A DNA stretch of 15,998 nucleotides from an uncultured Lachnospiraceae bacterium (GCA_947564305.1 CANOBT010000127.1:1-15998), one strand, 5' to 3'. Counted from the stretch's first letter, positions 1 through 8,310 are shown. Made by a program: numbers and translations. Notes: generated by a model from the sequence alone, not told the origin.

Positions 1-1130
1 CCGCCGCCGGTGGAGATGTGGGTCATCTTGTCGCCGTAGCCGAGCTGGTTTACTGCCGCTGCGGAATCTCCGCCGCCGATGATGGTCACAGCGTCCGTAT
101 CCGCCAGTGCCTTTGCCACTGCTTCGGTTCCTGCCGCGAACTTGGGCATCTCAAATGCGCCCATCGGTCCGTTCCATACAACGGTCTTTGCTTCCTTCAC
201 TGCGTCTGCATAGATCTTCGCAGTCTCCGGTCCGATGTCAAGTCCCTGCCAGCCGTCCGGAATCTCACCGTTTGCAACGATCTTTGTATTTGCGTCATTG
301 GAGAAATCATCTGCGATCACATTGTCAACCGGAAGAAGAAGCTTCACGCCCTTATCCTCTGCCTTTTTGATCATGTCCAGTGCGTACTGGCAGTAATCTT
401 CCTCTAACAGAGACTTTCCTACGCTTCCGCCCTGTGCCTTGCTGAATGTGTAGGACATTCCGCCGCCGATGATCAGAGTATCAACCTTCTCTAAAAGGTT
501 TTCGATCACGGAAATCTTGCTGGATACCTTCGCTCCGCCCAGGATCGCCACGAACGGACGCTCCGGATTGTTCACTGCGTTGCCAAGGAAATCGATCTCC
601 TTCTGCATCAGATAGCCTACCGCAGCCGTATCCACGAACTGGGTCACGCCTACGTTGGAGCAGTGCGCCCTGTGAGCGGTGCCGAACGCGTCGTTTACAA
701 ATACATCGCAGAGGGAAGCCAGGTCTTTGCTGAATGCTTCGCCGTTCTTGGTCTCTTCGATCCTGTAACGGGTATTCTCCAGAAGAATGATCTCACCGTC
801 CGAAAGAGCCTCTGCCGCTGCCTTAGCATTCGGTCCCACTACTTCCGGATCTGCCGCGAATTTTACTTCCTGGCCGAGCAGCTCGGATAATCTGGCTGCG
901 ACAGGAGCCAGGGATAATTCCGGCTTCGGCTCTCCCTTCGGCTTGCCCAGGTGGGAGCAGAGAATGATCCTTCCGCCGTCCGCAACCAGCTTCTTGATCG
1001 TCGGAAGCGCCGCAACGAGACGGTTCTCATCGGTGATCTTCCCATCGATCAACGGCACGTTGAAATCGCATCTTACCAGGACTTTTTTCCCCTTTACATT
1101 AATATCGTCTACTGATTTTTTATTAAGCAT
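1..1130 (-). CDS. pgk: Phosphoglycerate kinase, 3' end cut off by window edge
   Basis: This enzyme transfers phosphate between 1,3-bisphosphoglycerate and ADP in the cytoplasmic payoff phase of glycolysis. I translated it from the minus strand. It starts [10 protein letters not shown], followed by the family motif [11 protein letters not shown], the substrate region with GTAHRAH, the hinge and nucleotide stretch [17 protein letters not shown], and HISTGGG at the window edge. About 376 codons are present. Bacterial PGK is usually near 395 residues, so roughly 20 C-terminal residues lie outside. The ATG at 1130 is chosen because AGGGAGG sits 7 nt upstream (1138-1144). gap lies upstream in the same direction, but a terminator stands between them, so pgk probably has its own promoter or depends on read-through. 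Identification is secure. Confidence 0.97.
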   Translation of the reverse strand, partial: MLNKKSVDDINVKGKKVLVRCDFNVPLIDGKITDENRLVAALPTIKKLVADGGRIILCSHLGKPKGEPKPELSLAPVAARLSELLGQEVKFAADPEVVGPNAKAAAEALSDGEIILLENTRYRIEETKNGEAFSKDLASLCDVFVNDAFGTAHRAHCSNVGVTQFVDTAAVGYLMQKEIDFLGNAVNNPERPFVAILGGAKVSSKISVIENLLEKVDTLIIGGGMSYTFSKAQGGSVGKSLLEEDYCQYALDMIKKAEDKGVKLLLPVDNVIADDFSNDANTKIVANGEIPDGWQGLDIGPETAKIYADAVKEAKTVVWNGPMGAFEMPKFAAGTEAVAKALADTDAVTIIGGGDSAAAVNQLGYGDKMTHISTGG

Positions 1131-1163
1131 GTCATTGCCTCCCTGTTTTCATTGTAAAACATT

Positions 1164-1205
1164 GTAAAAAAAGGAGTCCGGTCCCATTATAAGACCGGAC
1201 CCCTT
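1164..1205 (-). terminator. Intrinsic terminator between gap and pgk
   Basis: The perfect 8-bp stem GTCCGGTC/GACCGGAC (1176-1183 with 1193-1200) has a 9-nt loop. After one mismatch the stem continues for four more pairs (1171-1174 with 1202-1205). In the minus direction it is followed by seven T residues. This is a standard rho-independent terminator for the gap transcript. The loop carries TATAAT on the minus strand, described separately. Confidence 0.85.
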
Positions 1206-1215
1206 CGTGAGTCTA
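1186..1215 (-). promoter_or_regulatory. Candidate pgk promoter inside the gap terminator
   Basis: On the minus strand a perfect TATAAT (1186-1191) lies in the loop of the gap terminator. A 4/6 match to TTGACA, TAGACT, lies at 1210-1215 with an 18-bp spacer. A start near 1179 would leave a leader of about 50 nt containing only the 3' arm of the hairpin, so the new transcript could not be terminated there. The -35 match is weak and this is an inference from sequence only. Confidence 0.4.
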
Positions 1216-1261
1216 TTTCAGAATCAAATCTGACGGATTCAGTTTTCTCTGAAAGCCTGTC

Positions 1262-2275
1262 CTACAGTAATGTTCCAAAATGCTTGATTGTTCTTACCAT
1301 CTGGCTTGTGTAAGAATTCTCATTGTCATACCATGAAACAACCTGTACTTCTGTTGTGCCATTGTCAAGTGGCATAGCCATTGTCTGAGTAGCATCAAAC
1401 AGAGAACCATATCTCATACCTACGATATCGCTGGATACGATCTCATCTGTGTTGTATCCGAAGGATTCGTTGGAAGCTGCTTTCATAGCTTCGTTGATCT
1501 GATCAACAGTAACAGTTCCTTCTACAACTGCTGTCAAGATTGTGGTTGATCCTGTCGGAGTTGGGATACGCTGAGCAGCACCGATCAGTTTTCCGTTCAG
1601 TTCTGGGATAACCAGGCCGATTGCCTTTGCAGCACCTGTGCTGTTCGGAACGATATTCACTGCTGCTGCACGAGATCTTCTCAGATCGCCTTTTCTCTGT
1701 GGTCCGTCAAGTGTCATCTGGTCGCCTGTGTAAGCGTGGATTGTGCACATAATACCGGACTTGATAGCTGCAAGGTCATTCAGAGCCTTTGCCATTGGTG
1801 CCAGGCAGTTTGTTGTACAGGAAGCTGCGGAGATAATCTGATCATCCTTAGTCAGCTTGTCATGGTTTACATTGTAAACGATAGTCGGAAGATCATTTCC
1901 AGCCGGAGCTGAGATGATAACATACTTCGCACCAGCGTCAACATGAGCCTGTGCTTTTGCCTTGGATGTATAGAAGCCTGTACACTCAAGAACAACGTCT
2001 ACGCCAATCTCTCCCCAAGGAAGATTCTCAGCCTTAGCTTCAGCATAAATCTTAATCTCTTTGCCGTCAACTGTGATAGAATCCTCACCGAAGGATACCT
2101 TATCTGCTAATTCATACTTGCCCTGTGTTGAATCATACTTCAACAGGTGAGCCAGCATCTTCGGGGATGTCAAATCGTTGATCGCTACGATCTCAAAACC
2201 TTCTGCTCCGAACATCTGTCTGAATGCAAGACGTCCAATACGTCCAAATCCATTAATCGCTACTTTTACTGCCAT
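1262..2275 (-). CDS. gap: Glyceraldehyde-3-phosphate dehydrogenase, NAD-type
   Basis: This is the phosphorylating GAPDH of glycolysis. It oxidises glyceraldehyde-3-phosphate with NAD+ and phosphate to 1,3-bisphosphoglycerate, the substrate of the neighbouring pgk. The 337 residues match the usual length. The Rossmann motif NGFGRIGRL spans residues 8-16. The aspartate in AINDLT (D34) is typical of NAD rather than NADP use. The catalytic cysteine is C153 in [12 protein letters not shown], with its partner H180 in CTIHAYT. The ATG at 2275 has an excellent site, TAGGAGG, about 8 nt upstream. The gene has its own promoter with a Rex-like operator and its own terminator, so it is probably monocistronic and redox-controlled. 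The protein is complete and looks fully active. Confidence 0.98.
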   Translation of the reverse strand: MAVKVAINGFGRIGRLAFRQMFGAEGFEIVAINDLTSPKMLAHLLKYDSTQGKYELADKVSFGEDSITVDGKEIKIYAEAKAENLPWGEIGVDVVLECTGFYTSKAKAQAHVDAGAKYVIISAPAGNDLPTIVYNVNHDKLTKDDQIISAASCTTNCLAPMAKALNDLAAIKSGIMCTIHAYTGDQMTLDGPQRKGDLRRSRAAAVNIVPNSTGAAKAIGLVIPELNGKLIGAAQRIPTPTGSTTILTAVVEGTVTVDQINEAMKAASNESFGYNTDEIVSSDIVGMRYGSLFDATQTMAMPLDNGTTEVQVVSWYDNENSYTSQMVRTIKHFGTLL

Positions 2276-2304
2276 GATTAATTCCTCCTAAAAGTTTAAA
2301 ATAT

Positions 2305-2321
2305 TAACTGTAACACAGTTA
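2305..2321 (-). promoter_or_regulatory. Small dyad in the gap leader
   Basis: TAACTGT-AAC-ACAGTTA on the plus strand forms 7-bp perfect arms around a 3-nt centre, about 30 nt before the gap start codon. It may be a protein-binding palindrome or a small leader hairpin. I recognise no regulator for it. Confidence 0.3.
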
Positions 2322-2359
2322 TACTGGTGAACTTCCAACAAACATAAATCAGGCGCAGT

Positions 2360-2377
2360 TTGTTAAAGATTCATCAA
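2360..2377 (-). promoter_or_regulatory. Rex-like operator at the gap start point
   Basis: The 18-bp plus-strand sequence TTGTTAAAGATTCATCAA matches 12 of 14 defined positions of the clostridial Rex consensus TTGTTAA-N4-TTAACAA; the left half is perfect. It lies immediately downstream of the gap -10 box, at about +2 to +20, where bound repressor would block the promoter. Rex senses NADH/NAD+, and gap is a known kind of Rex target in clostridia. Occupancy is inferred. Confidence 0.6.
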
Positions 2378-2385
2378 CTAGAAAT

Positions 2386-2414
2386 ATTGTACTAAATGAG
2401 AAACAAAAATTCAA
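2386..2414 (-). promoter_or_regulatory. Sigma-A promoter of gap
   Basis: On the minus strand TTGAAT (2409-2414) is followed after exactly 17 bp by TACAAT (2386-2391). The start would be near 2379, giving a leader of about 104 nt. The 9-mer ATTTAGTAC occurs twice, once just before the -35 box and once running into the -10 box, 26 bp apart. This is the best promoter in the hisJ-gap gap. Confidence 0.75.
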
Positions 2415-2515
2415 GTACTAAATACATTTTTCTGGAAGTTTGTGTAAATCTTATACCCAAGATATCCCTCTTTTAGCTATTTATTATAGATGAATTCTCT
2501 TTTTCAAGGATTTTC

Positions 2516-3331
2516 TTATAATTTTATAAAATTTGGCCTGCGCCCCGCAAATTCCGTATAATATCGGAATCCGCATTCCTGAAGAATCCCCCGTACTTTT
2601 TGAAACTCATAAGCCACGTGCTCCGGCTTATGTCCGTCTGAACCCACGGTAATGATTTCCCCGCCCAGTTCCCGGTAATGCTTCAACACATCCGGGTGCG
2701 GATGGCAGAATCCAAGCCCGTATTTGAGCCCTGCCGTGTTTAATTCGATTCCCTTCCCCATCTGAATCACTTTTTTCAAAATCTCATCCAGTTCCGGCGC
2801 GAATGCCGCATACGAATACTCTTCTGCCTGATGCGTTCCATACCGAACGATATAGTCCATATGCCCTAATACGTCAAAGGTCTCCACATTTTTCAGACTC
2901 TCCAGCATTTCCTGAAACGTGAGACGATATAGCTCTGCATCCGTAAGATCAGAAAATTCTTCTCGATAATAGGGGTCTTTTTGAGATACCACATGGAGAG
3001 AACCAATCACAAAATCAAAAGGATATTCTGTCGTAATCTTCCGACAGTATTCGCCTAGATGAGGCTGCAGCCCTAGCTCAATCCCGATGCAGATTCTAAT
3101 CTGCCCCTCATACTGTTCCTGTAGTTTTCTTAATCTTTGAAAATATGTGCCTACATCAAAAAGAAATGCATTCTCTCCCAATTCTTCATTAAATGGATAG
3201 TCTTTATCCAAATGGTCCGTGATGCAGATGGTCTTTAAACCCTTTTTTATAGCTCCTTCCACCATAGCTTCAGGCGTGGCATCACTATCCGTAGAAAAGC
3301 ATGTATGCATATGAAAATCACTGGCAATCAT
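2516..3331 (-). CDS. hisJ: Histidinol-phosphatase, PHP superfamily (HisJ/HisK type)
   Basis: The predicted role is dephosphorylation of L-histidinol phosphate to histidinol in histidine synthesis, in the cytoplasm. The 271-residue protein has the PHP metal-centre motifs in order: HMH at residues 7-9, ITDH at 37-40, IELGLQPH near 103-110, GSLHVV, GHMDYI and a C-terminal GSDGHKP. Its start ATG overlaps the mnmA stop codon by 4 nt, so it is translationally coupled and is the last gene of the isc-mnmA operon. No other histidine gene is in the window, so the phosphatase call rests on family resemblance; another phosphoester substrate is possible. No GC-rich terminator is visible between its stop and gap. 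Confidence 0.82.
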   Translation of the reverse strand: MIASDFHMHTCFSTDSDATPEAMVEGAIKKGLKTICITDHLDKDYPFNEELGENAFLFDVGTYFQRLRKLQEQYEGQIRICIGIELGLQPHLGEYCRKITTEYPFDFVIGSLHVVSQKDPYYREEFSDLTDAELYRLTFQEMLESLKNVETFDVLGHMDYIVRYGTHQAEEYSYAAFAPELDEILKKVIQMGKGIELNTAGLKYGLGFCHPHPDVLKHYRELGGEIITVGSDGHKPEHVAYEFQKVRGILQECGFRYYTEFAGRRPNFIKL

Positions 3332-4413
3332 AGGATTGTCCCTCCTCCCAGTACATATTCCCCGTCATAGAACACCGCTGCCTGCCCTGGAGTCACTGCC
3401 CGTTGCGGTTCCTCAAACGTACAGGTCACCTCATCCACTCCTGTTTTCTCAATGGTTCCCCAGGTTCCTTTATGGTTATAACGTATCTTTACAAATACAC
3501 GCTTAGGCTCGGTTAAGTCTTCCACAGACATAAAATTCAAATTCATCACTTTCAAAGAAGCCGCCAGCGATTCCTCATAAGGACCAAGGACCACTTCATT
3601 CGTCTCCGGACGAATTTCCAGGACAAATACAGGGTAGCCCAGCGCAATTCCAAGTCCTTTACGCTGTCCTACAGTATAATGGATAATTCCCTTATGGCGC
3701 CCTAGAATTTTGCCGTCCTTTGTCACAAAATTTCCTTCCCCTGAAAGACCATTTCCTCCGGATGCCTTCACTGAATCCTCAATAAAAGAAGCATAATCTC
3801 CATCCGGCACAAAACAAATATCCTGACTATCCGGCTTCTCGGCCACAGGCAGACCGATTTTTTCCGCAATCTCACGTATTTCCTCTTTGGAATATTCCCC
3901 CACTGGCATTAGAGTATGCTTCAATTGCTCTTGCGTCAGGTTATACAACGCATAAGTCTGATCTTTGGCAGACGTGGCTGAACGCCGGATAGAATATCTG
4001 CCATCCAGGAGTCTGGCCACCCGCGCATAATGCCCTGTGGCAATATAATCTGCTCCTATCGAAAGACTTCTACTCAGAAGAGACTCCCATTTCACATAGC
4101 GGTTGCAGGCAATACAGGGATTCGGCGTGCGCCCGCGAAGGTATTCTCCGGTAAAATAGTCAATCACATGTTTCTGGAACTCCTGCTTAAAATTCATTAC
4201 ATAATATGGAATTTCCAAACGTGCCGCAACACGTCTGGCATCCTCCACAGCAGACAGACCACAGCATCCGCCATTTTCCTCTTGTAAGCCCTCATCTTCC
4301 TCCTGCCAAATCTGCATGGTGACTCCAATCACCTCATACCCTTGCTGTTTCAAAAGATATGCAGCCACAGAAGAATCTACGCCGCCGGACATCCCCACTA
4401 CAACCTTACTCAT
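3328..4413 (-). CDS. mnmA: tRNA-specific 2-thiouridylase MnmA
   Basis: This enzyme installs sulfur at C2 of the wobble uridine U34 in Lys, Glu and Gln tRNAs. It uses ATP to adenylate the uridine and persulfide sulfur that originates from a cysteine desulfurase. The PP-loop MSGGVDSS is at residues 8-15. TPNPCIACN carries the catalytic C103 and an extra C100. The second catalytic cysteine is C200 in [10 protein letters not shown]. The loop GQRKGLGIA and a C-terminal beta-barrel follow. The length of 361 is normal. Its ATG shares one base with the iscU stop codon (TGATG), and its own stop overlaps the hisJ start. The neighbours nifS and iscU supply the sulfur chemistry, which fits the function well. 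Confidence 0.97.
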   Translation of the reverse strand: MSKVVVGMSGGVDSSVAAYLLKQQGYEVIGVTMQIWQEEDEGLQEENGGCCGLSAVEDARRVAARLEIPYYVMNFKQEFQKHVIDYFTGEYLRGRTPNPCIACNRYVKWESLLSRSLSIGADYIATGHYARVARLLDGRYSIRRSATSAKDQTYALYNLTQEQLKHTLMPVGEYSKEEIREIAEKIGLPVAEKPDSQDICFVPDGDYASFIEDSVKASGGNGLSGEGNFVTKDGKILGRHKGIIHYTVGQRKGLGIALGYPVFVLEIRPETNEVVLGPYEESLAASLKVMNLNFMSVEDLTEPKRVFVKIRYNHKGTWGTIEKTGVDEVTCTFEEPQRAVTPGQAAVFYDGEYVLGGGTIL

Positions 4414-4850
4414 CAGTACTCCTCTTCTTCCTCTCCCTCATGGATATCAGCCTTTGGTTTTTCTAAGCCTTCAATCTTGATTCCGTTCTTTTCTGCATAG
4501 TCCCAAAGGGCCGCATGGATTGCTTCCTCTGCAAGCAGAGAACAGTGCACCTTCACCGGCGGAAGTCCGTCAAGCGCCTCCATCACGGCTTTGTTGGTCA
4601 CTTCCATTGCTTCCTGTATATTTTTTCCCTTTACCAATTCTGTTGCCATACTGCTGGTTGCAACGGCTGCGCCGCAGCCAAAGGTCTTAAATTTTACATC
4701 GCGGATAATCTGGTTTTCATCAATATCCAGATAAATACGCATGATATCTCCACATTTTGCATTACCAACAGTCCCTACACCGCTGGCATTTTCAATTTCT
4801 CCTACATTTCTTGGATTCTGGAAATGATCCATTACTTTCTCTGTATACAT
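4413..4850 (-). CDS. iscU: Fe-S cluster assembly scaffold IscU/NifU N-terminal type
   Basis: This small scaffold builds Fe-S clusters from sulfur delivered by the cysteine desulfurase and iron, then passes them to target proteins. The 145 residues contain the three ligand cysteines of the family: C33 in GNAKCGD (with D35), C59 in TFGCGAA and C103 in [12 protein letters not shown]. The C-terminal tail after about residue 130 is very acidic (HEGEEEEEY) and is not part of the fold. The ATG at 4850 is preceded by AGGGAGG. It lies 88 nt after nifS and overlaps mnmA by one base. It is the single-domain form; the Nfu and ferredoxin-like domains of full NifU are absent, and no hscA, hscB or fdx is nearby. 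Confidence 0.95.
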   Translation of the reverse strand: MYTEKVMDHFQNPRNVGEIENASGVGTVGNAKCGDIMRIYLDIDENQIIRDVKFKTFGCGAAVATSSMATELVKGKNIQEAMEVTNKAVMEALDGLPPVKVHCSLLAEEAIHAALWDYAEKNGIKIEGLEKPKADIHEGEEEEEY

Positions 4851-4938
4851 TACGATTCCTCCCTAAATGATTTCTAAGTGTTCTTTCTATAAATAATCTC
4901 CCTCTGTTCCAGGTTCAAAAAAATCCGAATGCACGTTT

Positions 4939-6123
4939 CTACGCATTTTGTTTTTTGATAAAGTCTTCATATAACGGAGACATGTTCCGCAGATTCTGAA
5001 CGATTTCCTTCAAAGCATCTACAACGGTGTCAATATCTTCCTTTGTCGTGTCCTCTCCCAATGTCATACGCAGTGACCCATGCGCAATCTCATGAGGAAG
5101 GCCAATTGCCAAAAGTACATGAGATGGGTCTAAGGACCCCGATGTACATGCAGAGCCGCTGGATGCACAGATGCCTTTCATATCCAGCATAATCAGCAAG
5201 GATTCTCCTTCCACAAACCGGAAACTGAAATTCACATTATTGGGAAGTCGTCTTACACGGTGCCCGTTCAGACGACAGTACGGAATCTCCGCCTCAATTC
5301 GTGAAATCATATAATCCCGCAGTTTCTTTTCTTTTCCTGCACGCTCTTCCATGGTTCGCGCAGCGCGCTCTGCTGCCGTACCGATTCCCACGATTCCAGG
5401 TACATTTTCTGTCCCTGCCCTGCGCTTACGCTCCTGGGCGCCGCCGTGAATAAAGGAACGGATTTTGACTCCTTTTCGGATATATAAAAATCCAATTCCC
5501 TTTGGCCCATTCAGCTTATGGCCGCTTGCACTGAGCATGTCGATATGCAGCTCATCCACCTGAATCGGCACCTGTCCAAACGCCTGAACCGCATCTGTGT
5601 GAAACAGGATGCCATGCCCATGGGCAATCTCCCCAATTTCTGCAATAGGCTGGATCGTTCCAATCTCGTTATTTGCAAACATAATGGAAATCAGAATGGT
5701 ATCCTCCCGAATCGCCGCCTTCAACTGCTCTAAGTCAACCACTCCATTTTCGTCCACATCCAGGTACGTCACATCAAATCCCTTTTTCTCCAGATATTCA
5801 CAAGTATGCAGAATCGCATGATGCTCAATCTTACTTGTAATAATGTGCTTACCTTTGCCGGCATACGCCTCCGCCGTAGCGATCAGAGCCCAGTTGTCTG
5901 ACTCGCTTCCGCCTGCTGTAAAATAAATCTCTTCACATTTTGCCCCAAGCACATTGGCAATCTTTTCCCGGTAGCCTGTGATCACCTCTTTATTTGCAGC
6001 AGCAAACCCATAGATACTGGATGGATTTCCATAATGCTCTGTAAAATAAGGGAGCATGGCCTCCACGACCTCCGGTGCGGTTCTGGTTGTTGCCGCATTA
6101 TCCAGATAAATTACTTTTCCCAT
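4939..6123 (-). CDS. nifS: Cysteine desulfurase, NifS/IscS family
   Basis: This PLP enzyme removes sulfur from L-cysteine, giving alanine and an enzyme persulfide for IscU and MnmA. I start it at the ATG at 6123 (394 residues), because GAGGAGG lies just upstream and the protein then begins MGKVIYLDNAATT like its relatives. A longer frame to 6219 adds 32 atypical residues with no good ribosome site. Visible residues are H101/H102 stacking on the cofactor, ANNEIGT near 150, D177 in HTDAVQ, the PLP lysine K203 in SGHKLNGPKG, and the catalytic C326 in GSACTSGSLD. The short loop around C326 is of the group I (IscS/NifS) kind. It sits second in the isc operon, behind the regulator. Confidence 0.96.
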   Translation of the reverse strand: MGKVIYLDNAATTRTAPEVVEAMLPYFTEHYGNPSSIYGFAAANKEVITGYREKIANVLGAKCEEIYFTAGGSESDNWALIATAEAYAGKGKHIITSKIEHHAILHTCEYLEKKGFDVTYLDVDENGVVDLEQLKAAIREDTILISIMFANNEIGTIQPIAEIGEIAHGHGILFHTDAVQAFGQVPIQVDELHIDMLSASGHKLNGPKGIGFLYIRKGVKIRSFIHGGAQERKRRAGTENVPGIVGIGTAAERAARTMEERAGKEKKLRDYMISRIEAEIPYCRLNGHRVRRLPNNVNFSFRFVEGESLLIMLDMKGICASSGSACTSGSLDPSHVLLAIGLPHEIAHGSLRMTLGEDTTKEDIDTVVDALKEIVQNLRNMSPLYEDFIKKQNA

Positions 6124-6206
6124 ATGTGTATTCCTCCTCAAATTGTGTATTTCATATTTAGATATTTCACATGCAAAAGCACAATATTCTGCCTTTGGTT
6201 TATACA

Positions 6207-6231
6207 GAAAACGCGCCACTGGCGCCTTTTC
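6207..6231 (-). promoter_or_regulatory. GC-rich hairpin between iscR and nifS
   Basis: The dyad GAAAA-C-GCGCC, centre ACT, GGCGC-C-TTTTC has ten base pairs around one internal mismatch. In the minus direction it is followed by only TTTTC and then mixed sequence, so it is a poor terminator. It could partly attenuate or stabilise the transcript between the regulator and the structural genes. Confidence 0.4.
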
Positions 6232-6251
6232 CGCATACTATGGTATCGAGA

Positions 6252-6279
6252 TAACAAATTATACATTCGCAATTTGTTA
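6252..6279 (-). promoter_or_regulatory. AT-rich inverted repeat at the iscR 3' end
   Basis: TAACAAATT (6252-6260) and AATTTGTTA (6271-6279) are perfect 9-bp arms with a 10-bp centre. The right arm contains the iscR stop codon. On the minus strand the left arm and centre include TATAAT (6258-6263). It could be an operator for an internal promoter or a weak RNA hairpin. No suitable -35 box was found, so the role is unknown. Confidence 0.35.
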
Positions 6280-6735
6280 ATTTTTGCAGGCTGCATGGTC
6301 AGGAATGTCCTGGCAGTTCATGTTCCTGCTCTCCTGAACCAGTTGGTCCAGCTTCATCTCGTCTACCGTTCTGTTGATGCTCTCATTGATTTTCTGCCAG
6401 ACATATTTTGTCACACAGCTATCCGCAATCTGACATCCCTCTTCCGGATTCAGCGCCGAACAATCTACTGGGTCAAGACTTCCTTCCAACGCCCGTAAGA
6501 TATCTCCCACTGAAATTTCTGACGCATCTTTCGCAAGCACATATCCACCGCCTGCCCCCCGAATGCTTTTCACAAGACCGCTCTTTTTCAACATACCCAT
6601 CAGTTGTTCCAGATAACGCTCGGAAATATTCTGACGGTCTGAAATACTCGTGATAGAGACCGGAGCATCCTCACCGGATTGTGCCAAATCGATCAGTGCA
6701 CGTAACCCATACCTGCCCTTGGTTGATAATTTCAA
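6277..6735 (-). CDS. iscR: Rrf2-family Fe-S cluster regulator, IscR-like
   Basis: This is a DNA-binding repressor or regulator expected to sense Fe-S cluster status through its own cluster and to control the operon it heads. The 152 residues begin MKLSTKGRYGLRALIDLA, the Rrf2 winged-helix start, with the recognition region NISERYLEQLM at about residues 36-46 and wing RGAGGGYVLAK. Three cysteines, C92, C101 and C107, are placed as IscR cluster ligands, although spacing is C-x8-C-x5-C rather than the E. coli C-x5-C-x5-C. The start codon is TTG at 6735 with AAGGTG upstream, which probably limits its synthesis. nifS, iscU and mnmA follow. A CymR-type cysteine regulator is less likely because of the cysteine triad. 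Confidence 0.9.
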   Translation of the reverse strand: MKLSTKGRYGLRALIDLAQSGEDAPVSITSISDRQNISERYLEQLMGMLKKSGLVKSIRGAGGGYVLAKDASEISVGDILRALEGSLDPVDCSALNPEEGCQIADSCVTKYVWQKINESINRTVDEMKLDQLVQESRNMNCQDIPDHAACKN

Positions 6736-6761
6736 CTTCTCACCTTCTTACTTTCCTGCCC

Positions 6762-6824
6762 TCTTAATTCCTGGTATTTTAATCCCTACTGTTTTAATCC
6801 CTATGATTTTACTAGGATTAATTT
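6762..6824 (-). promoter_or_regulatory. Phased repeat operator array of the isc operon
   Basis: On the plus strand TTTTAATCCCTA occurs at 6777-6788 and again at 6792-6803. A diverged copy, TCTTAATTCCTG, lies at 6762-6773, so all three are spaced exactly 15 bp. An inverted partner, TAGGATTAATTT, lies at 6813-6824, making a dyad with the 6792 copy (AATCC...GGATT). The array covers roughly +3 to +65 of the iscR transcript. Binding by IscR itself is the natural inference. Confidence 0.6.
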
Positions 6825-6833
6825 CCGTAATGT

Positions 6834-6862
6834 AGAATATCACTTATCTCTTGTTCTGTCAA
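6834..6862 (-). promoter_or_regulatory. Sigma-A promoter of the isc operon
   Basis: On the minus strand a perfect TTGACA (6857-6862) and TATTCT (6834-6839) are separated by 17 bp. The predicted start near 6827 lies directly before the phased repeats. The leader to the iscR TTG codon is about 90 nt. Confidence 0.8.
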
Positions 6863-6918
6863 GCGGTGCTAAAGAATATCTTGTAAAAATATGTTTTTCA
6901 GCTTTCCAGGAGTATCCT

Positions 6919-8310
6919 ATGTCCAGAAAACAAACCATCATCCGCGGTACGATTATTTTAACCATAACCGGCTTTTTAAGTCGCTTCATGGGATTCTTTT
7001 ACCGTATCTTTTTAAGCCGCACATTCGGAGAGGAAGGCGTGGGGTTATATCAACTCATTTTTCCTGTCTACGCACTCTGTTACTCCCTCACCACCGCAGG
7101 GATTGAAACCGCCATCTCCAGGACTGTAGCACGAAAAGTATCGTTGGGAAAAGAACAGGAAGCGCGGGAATTCCTTCTGACAGGACTGTTCCTGTCCTTC
7201 CTGCTATCCTGTATCTGCATGATTGCCATTCAAAAAAATACAGTGTTCATTGCCACTAAGATTTTAGGCGATGAACGCTGCATTCCCTTGCTTACGATTT
7301 TATCTTATACGGTTCCCTGCTCCGCCATACATAGCTGCATCGGCGGATATTGCTATGGTCTGAAGCAGACAGCCATCCCCGCCGCCGCCCAACTTGTAGA
7401 ACAGACAGCCCGCATATCCGGAGTCTTCCTGTTATATCGGCTTCTGATGAAAAATCAGGGAACTGCTCCTGTCACAATTGCGGTCTGTGGTCTGGTAATC
7501 GGAGAATTTTTTTCCGCCGCATATACGATCAGTGCACTCCCCCGTGCTCTTCGGGGACATACCATTGCAAGCCCCTCACATAGAGACCATCCGGCCTCCT
7601 CGCCCAAACGTCAGGTATTTCCTCGCATGAACGCTGGCATTTTATGCCAGAGACTAAGAGAACTGCTTCCCCTTTCTCTCCCGCTCACTGCAAACAGAGT
7701 GCTCATCAACCTGCTGCAGAGCATTGAAGCCATCTCCATCCCCGGACGCCTACAGCTCTTTGGGCTTAGCACATCCGAAGCATTGAGTCTCTATGGGGTA
7801 TTAAACGGAATGGCACTGCCCTGTATTTTATTTCCCTCTGCCATCACCAGCTCCATCTCCATCATGCTGATGCCTACGGTAGCAGAAATCCAAGCCACTG
7901 ACAATCGAAGTGAAATGTTAGATATCATCAAAAAAGTGGCTGGAGCTTGTTTTATTCTTGGCATGTTCTGCTGTCTGACCTTCTTGCTGTTCGGAGCCTG
8001 GATCGGAATCACATTGTTCGACAGTCCCACTGCCGGAAAATTCATTCTCACCCTGGCTTGGATCTGTCCATTCCTTTACACGAACAGCGCCCTTTCAAGT
8101 GTCATCAATGGTCTGGGCAAAACGAGCAGCACTTTATTTGTCAATACATTCAGTCTTCTCATCCGAATTGCCGGCGTTTTTTATGCCATCCCGGTTTTTG
8201 GAATCCAGGGCTACCTCTGGGGGCTGCTCATCAGCCAGCTTGCAGCAACCTTACTGTCCTTGGTGATTATTTATATCAATATAAGCAGCGGAAGGCATAG
8301 AGCTCATTAA
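6919..8310 (+). CDS. spoVB: SpoVB/MATE-like polysaccharide flippase
   Basis: This is a multi-spanning membrane protein of the MVF/Wzx superfamily, predicted to flip lipid-linked oligosaccharides. The SpoVB branch is needed for spore cortex formation in Bacillus. The N-terminus (IIRGTIILTITGFLSRFMGFFYRIFLSRTFG) is typical of SpoVB: a basic start, a first helix, then GxxSRxxGFFYR. EGVGLYQLIFPVY and GIETAISRTVA follow. Hydrophobic stretches continue to the C-terminus, giving an estimated 12-14 helices, with a polar loop at about residues 210-235. Its 463 residues are somewhat short against B. subtilis SpoVB (about 518). AGGAG precedes the ATG. It diverges from iscR, converges on vanT, and has no clear promoter or terminator that I can see (8311-8371 shows no hairpin). 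Confidence 0.85.
   Translation: MSRKQTIIRGTIILTITGFLSRFMGFFYRIFLSRTFGEEGVGLYQLIFPVYALCYSLTTAGIETAISRTVARKVSLGKEQEAREFLLTGLFLSFLLSCICMIAIQKNTVFIATKILGDERCIPLLTILSYTVPCSAIHSCIGGYCYGLKQTAIPAAAQLVEQTARISGVFLLYRLLMKNQGTAPVTIAVCGLVIGEFFSAAYTISALPRALRGHTIASPSHRDHPASSPKRQVFPRMNAGILCQRLRELLPLSLPLTANRVLINLLQSIEAISIPGRLQLFGLSTSEALSLYGVLNGMALPCILFPSAITSSISIMLMPTVAEIQATDNRSEMLDIIKKVAGACFILGMFCCLTFLLFGAWIGITLFDSPTAGKFILTLAWICPFLYTNSALSSVINGLGKTSSTLFVNTFSLLIRIAGVFYAIPVFGIQGYLWGLLISQLAATLLSLVIIYINISSGRHRAH

Noticed and set aside
2483..2507. TTGAAA and TATAAT on the minus strand just after hisJ as a gap promoter
   Set aside because: The spacer is only 13 bp, too short for sigma-A. The TTGAAT-17-TACAAT pair at 2386-2414 is far better.
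4851..4938. Internal promoter between nifS and iscU (TTGAAC-17-TATTTA)
   Set aside because: Both boxes match poorly (4/6 and 3/6), and operon read-through from iscR explains expression.
6124..6219. N-terminal extension of NifS by 32 residues
   Set aside because: The extra residues are unlike the family, and the strong GAGGAGG site points to the ATG at 6123.
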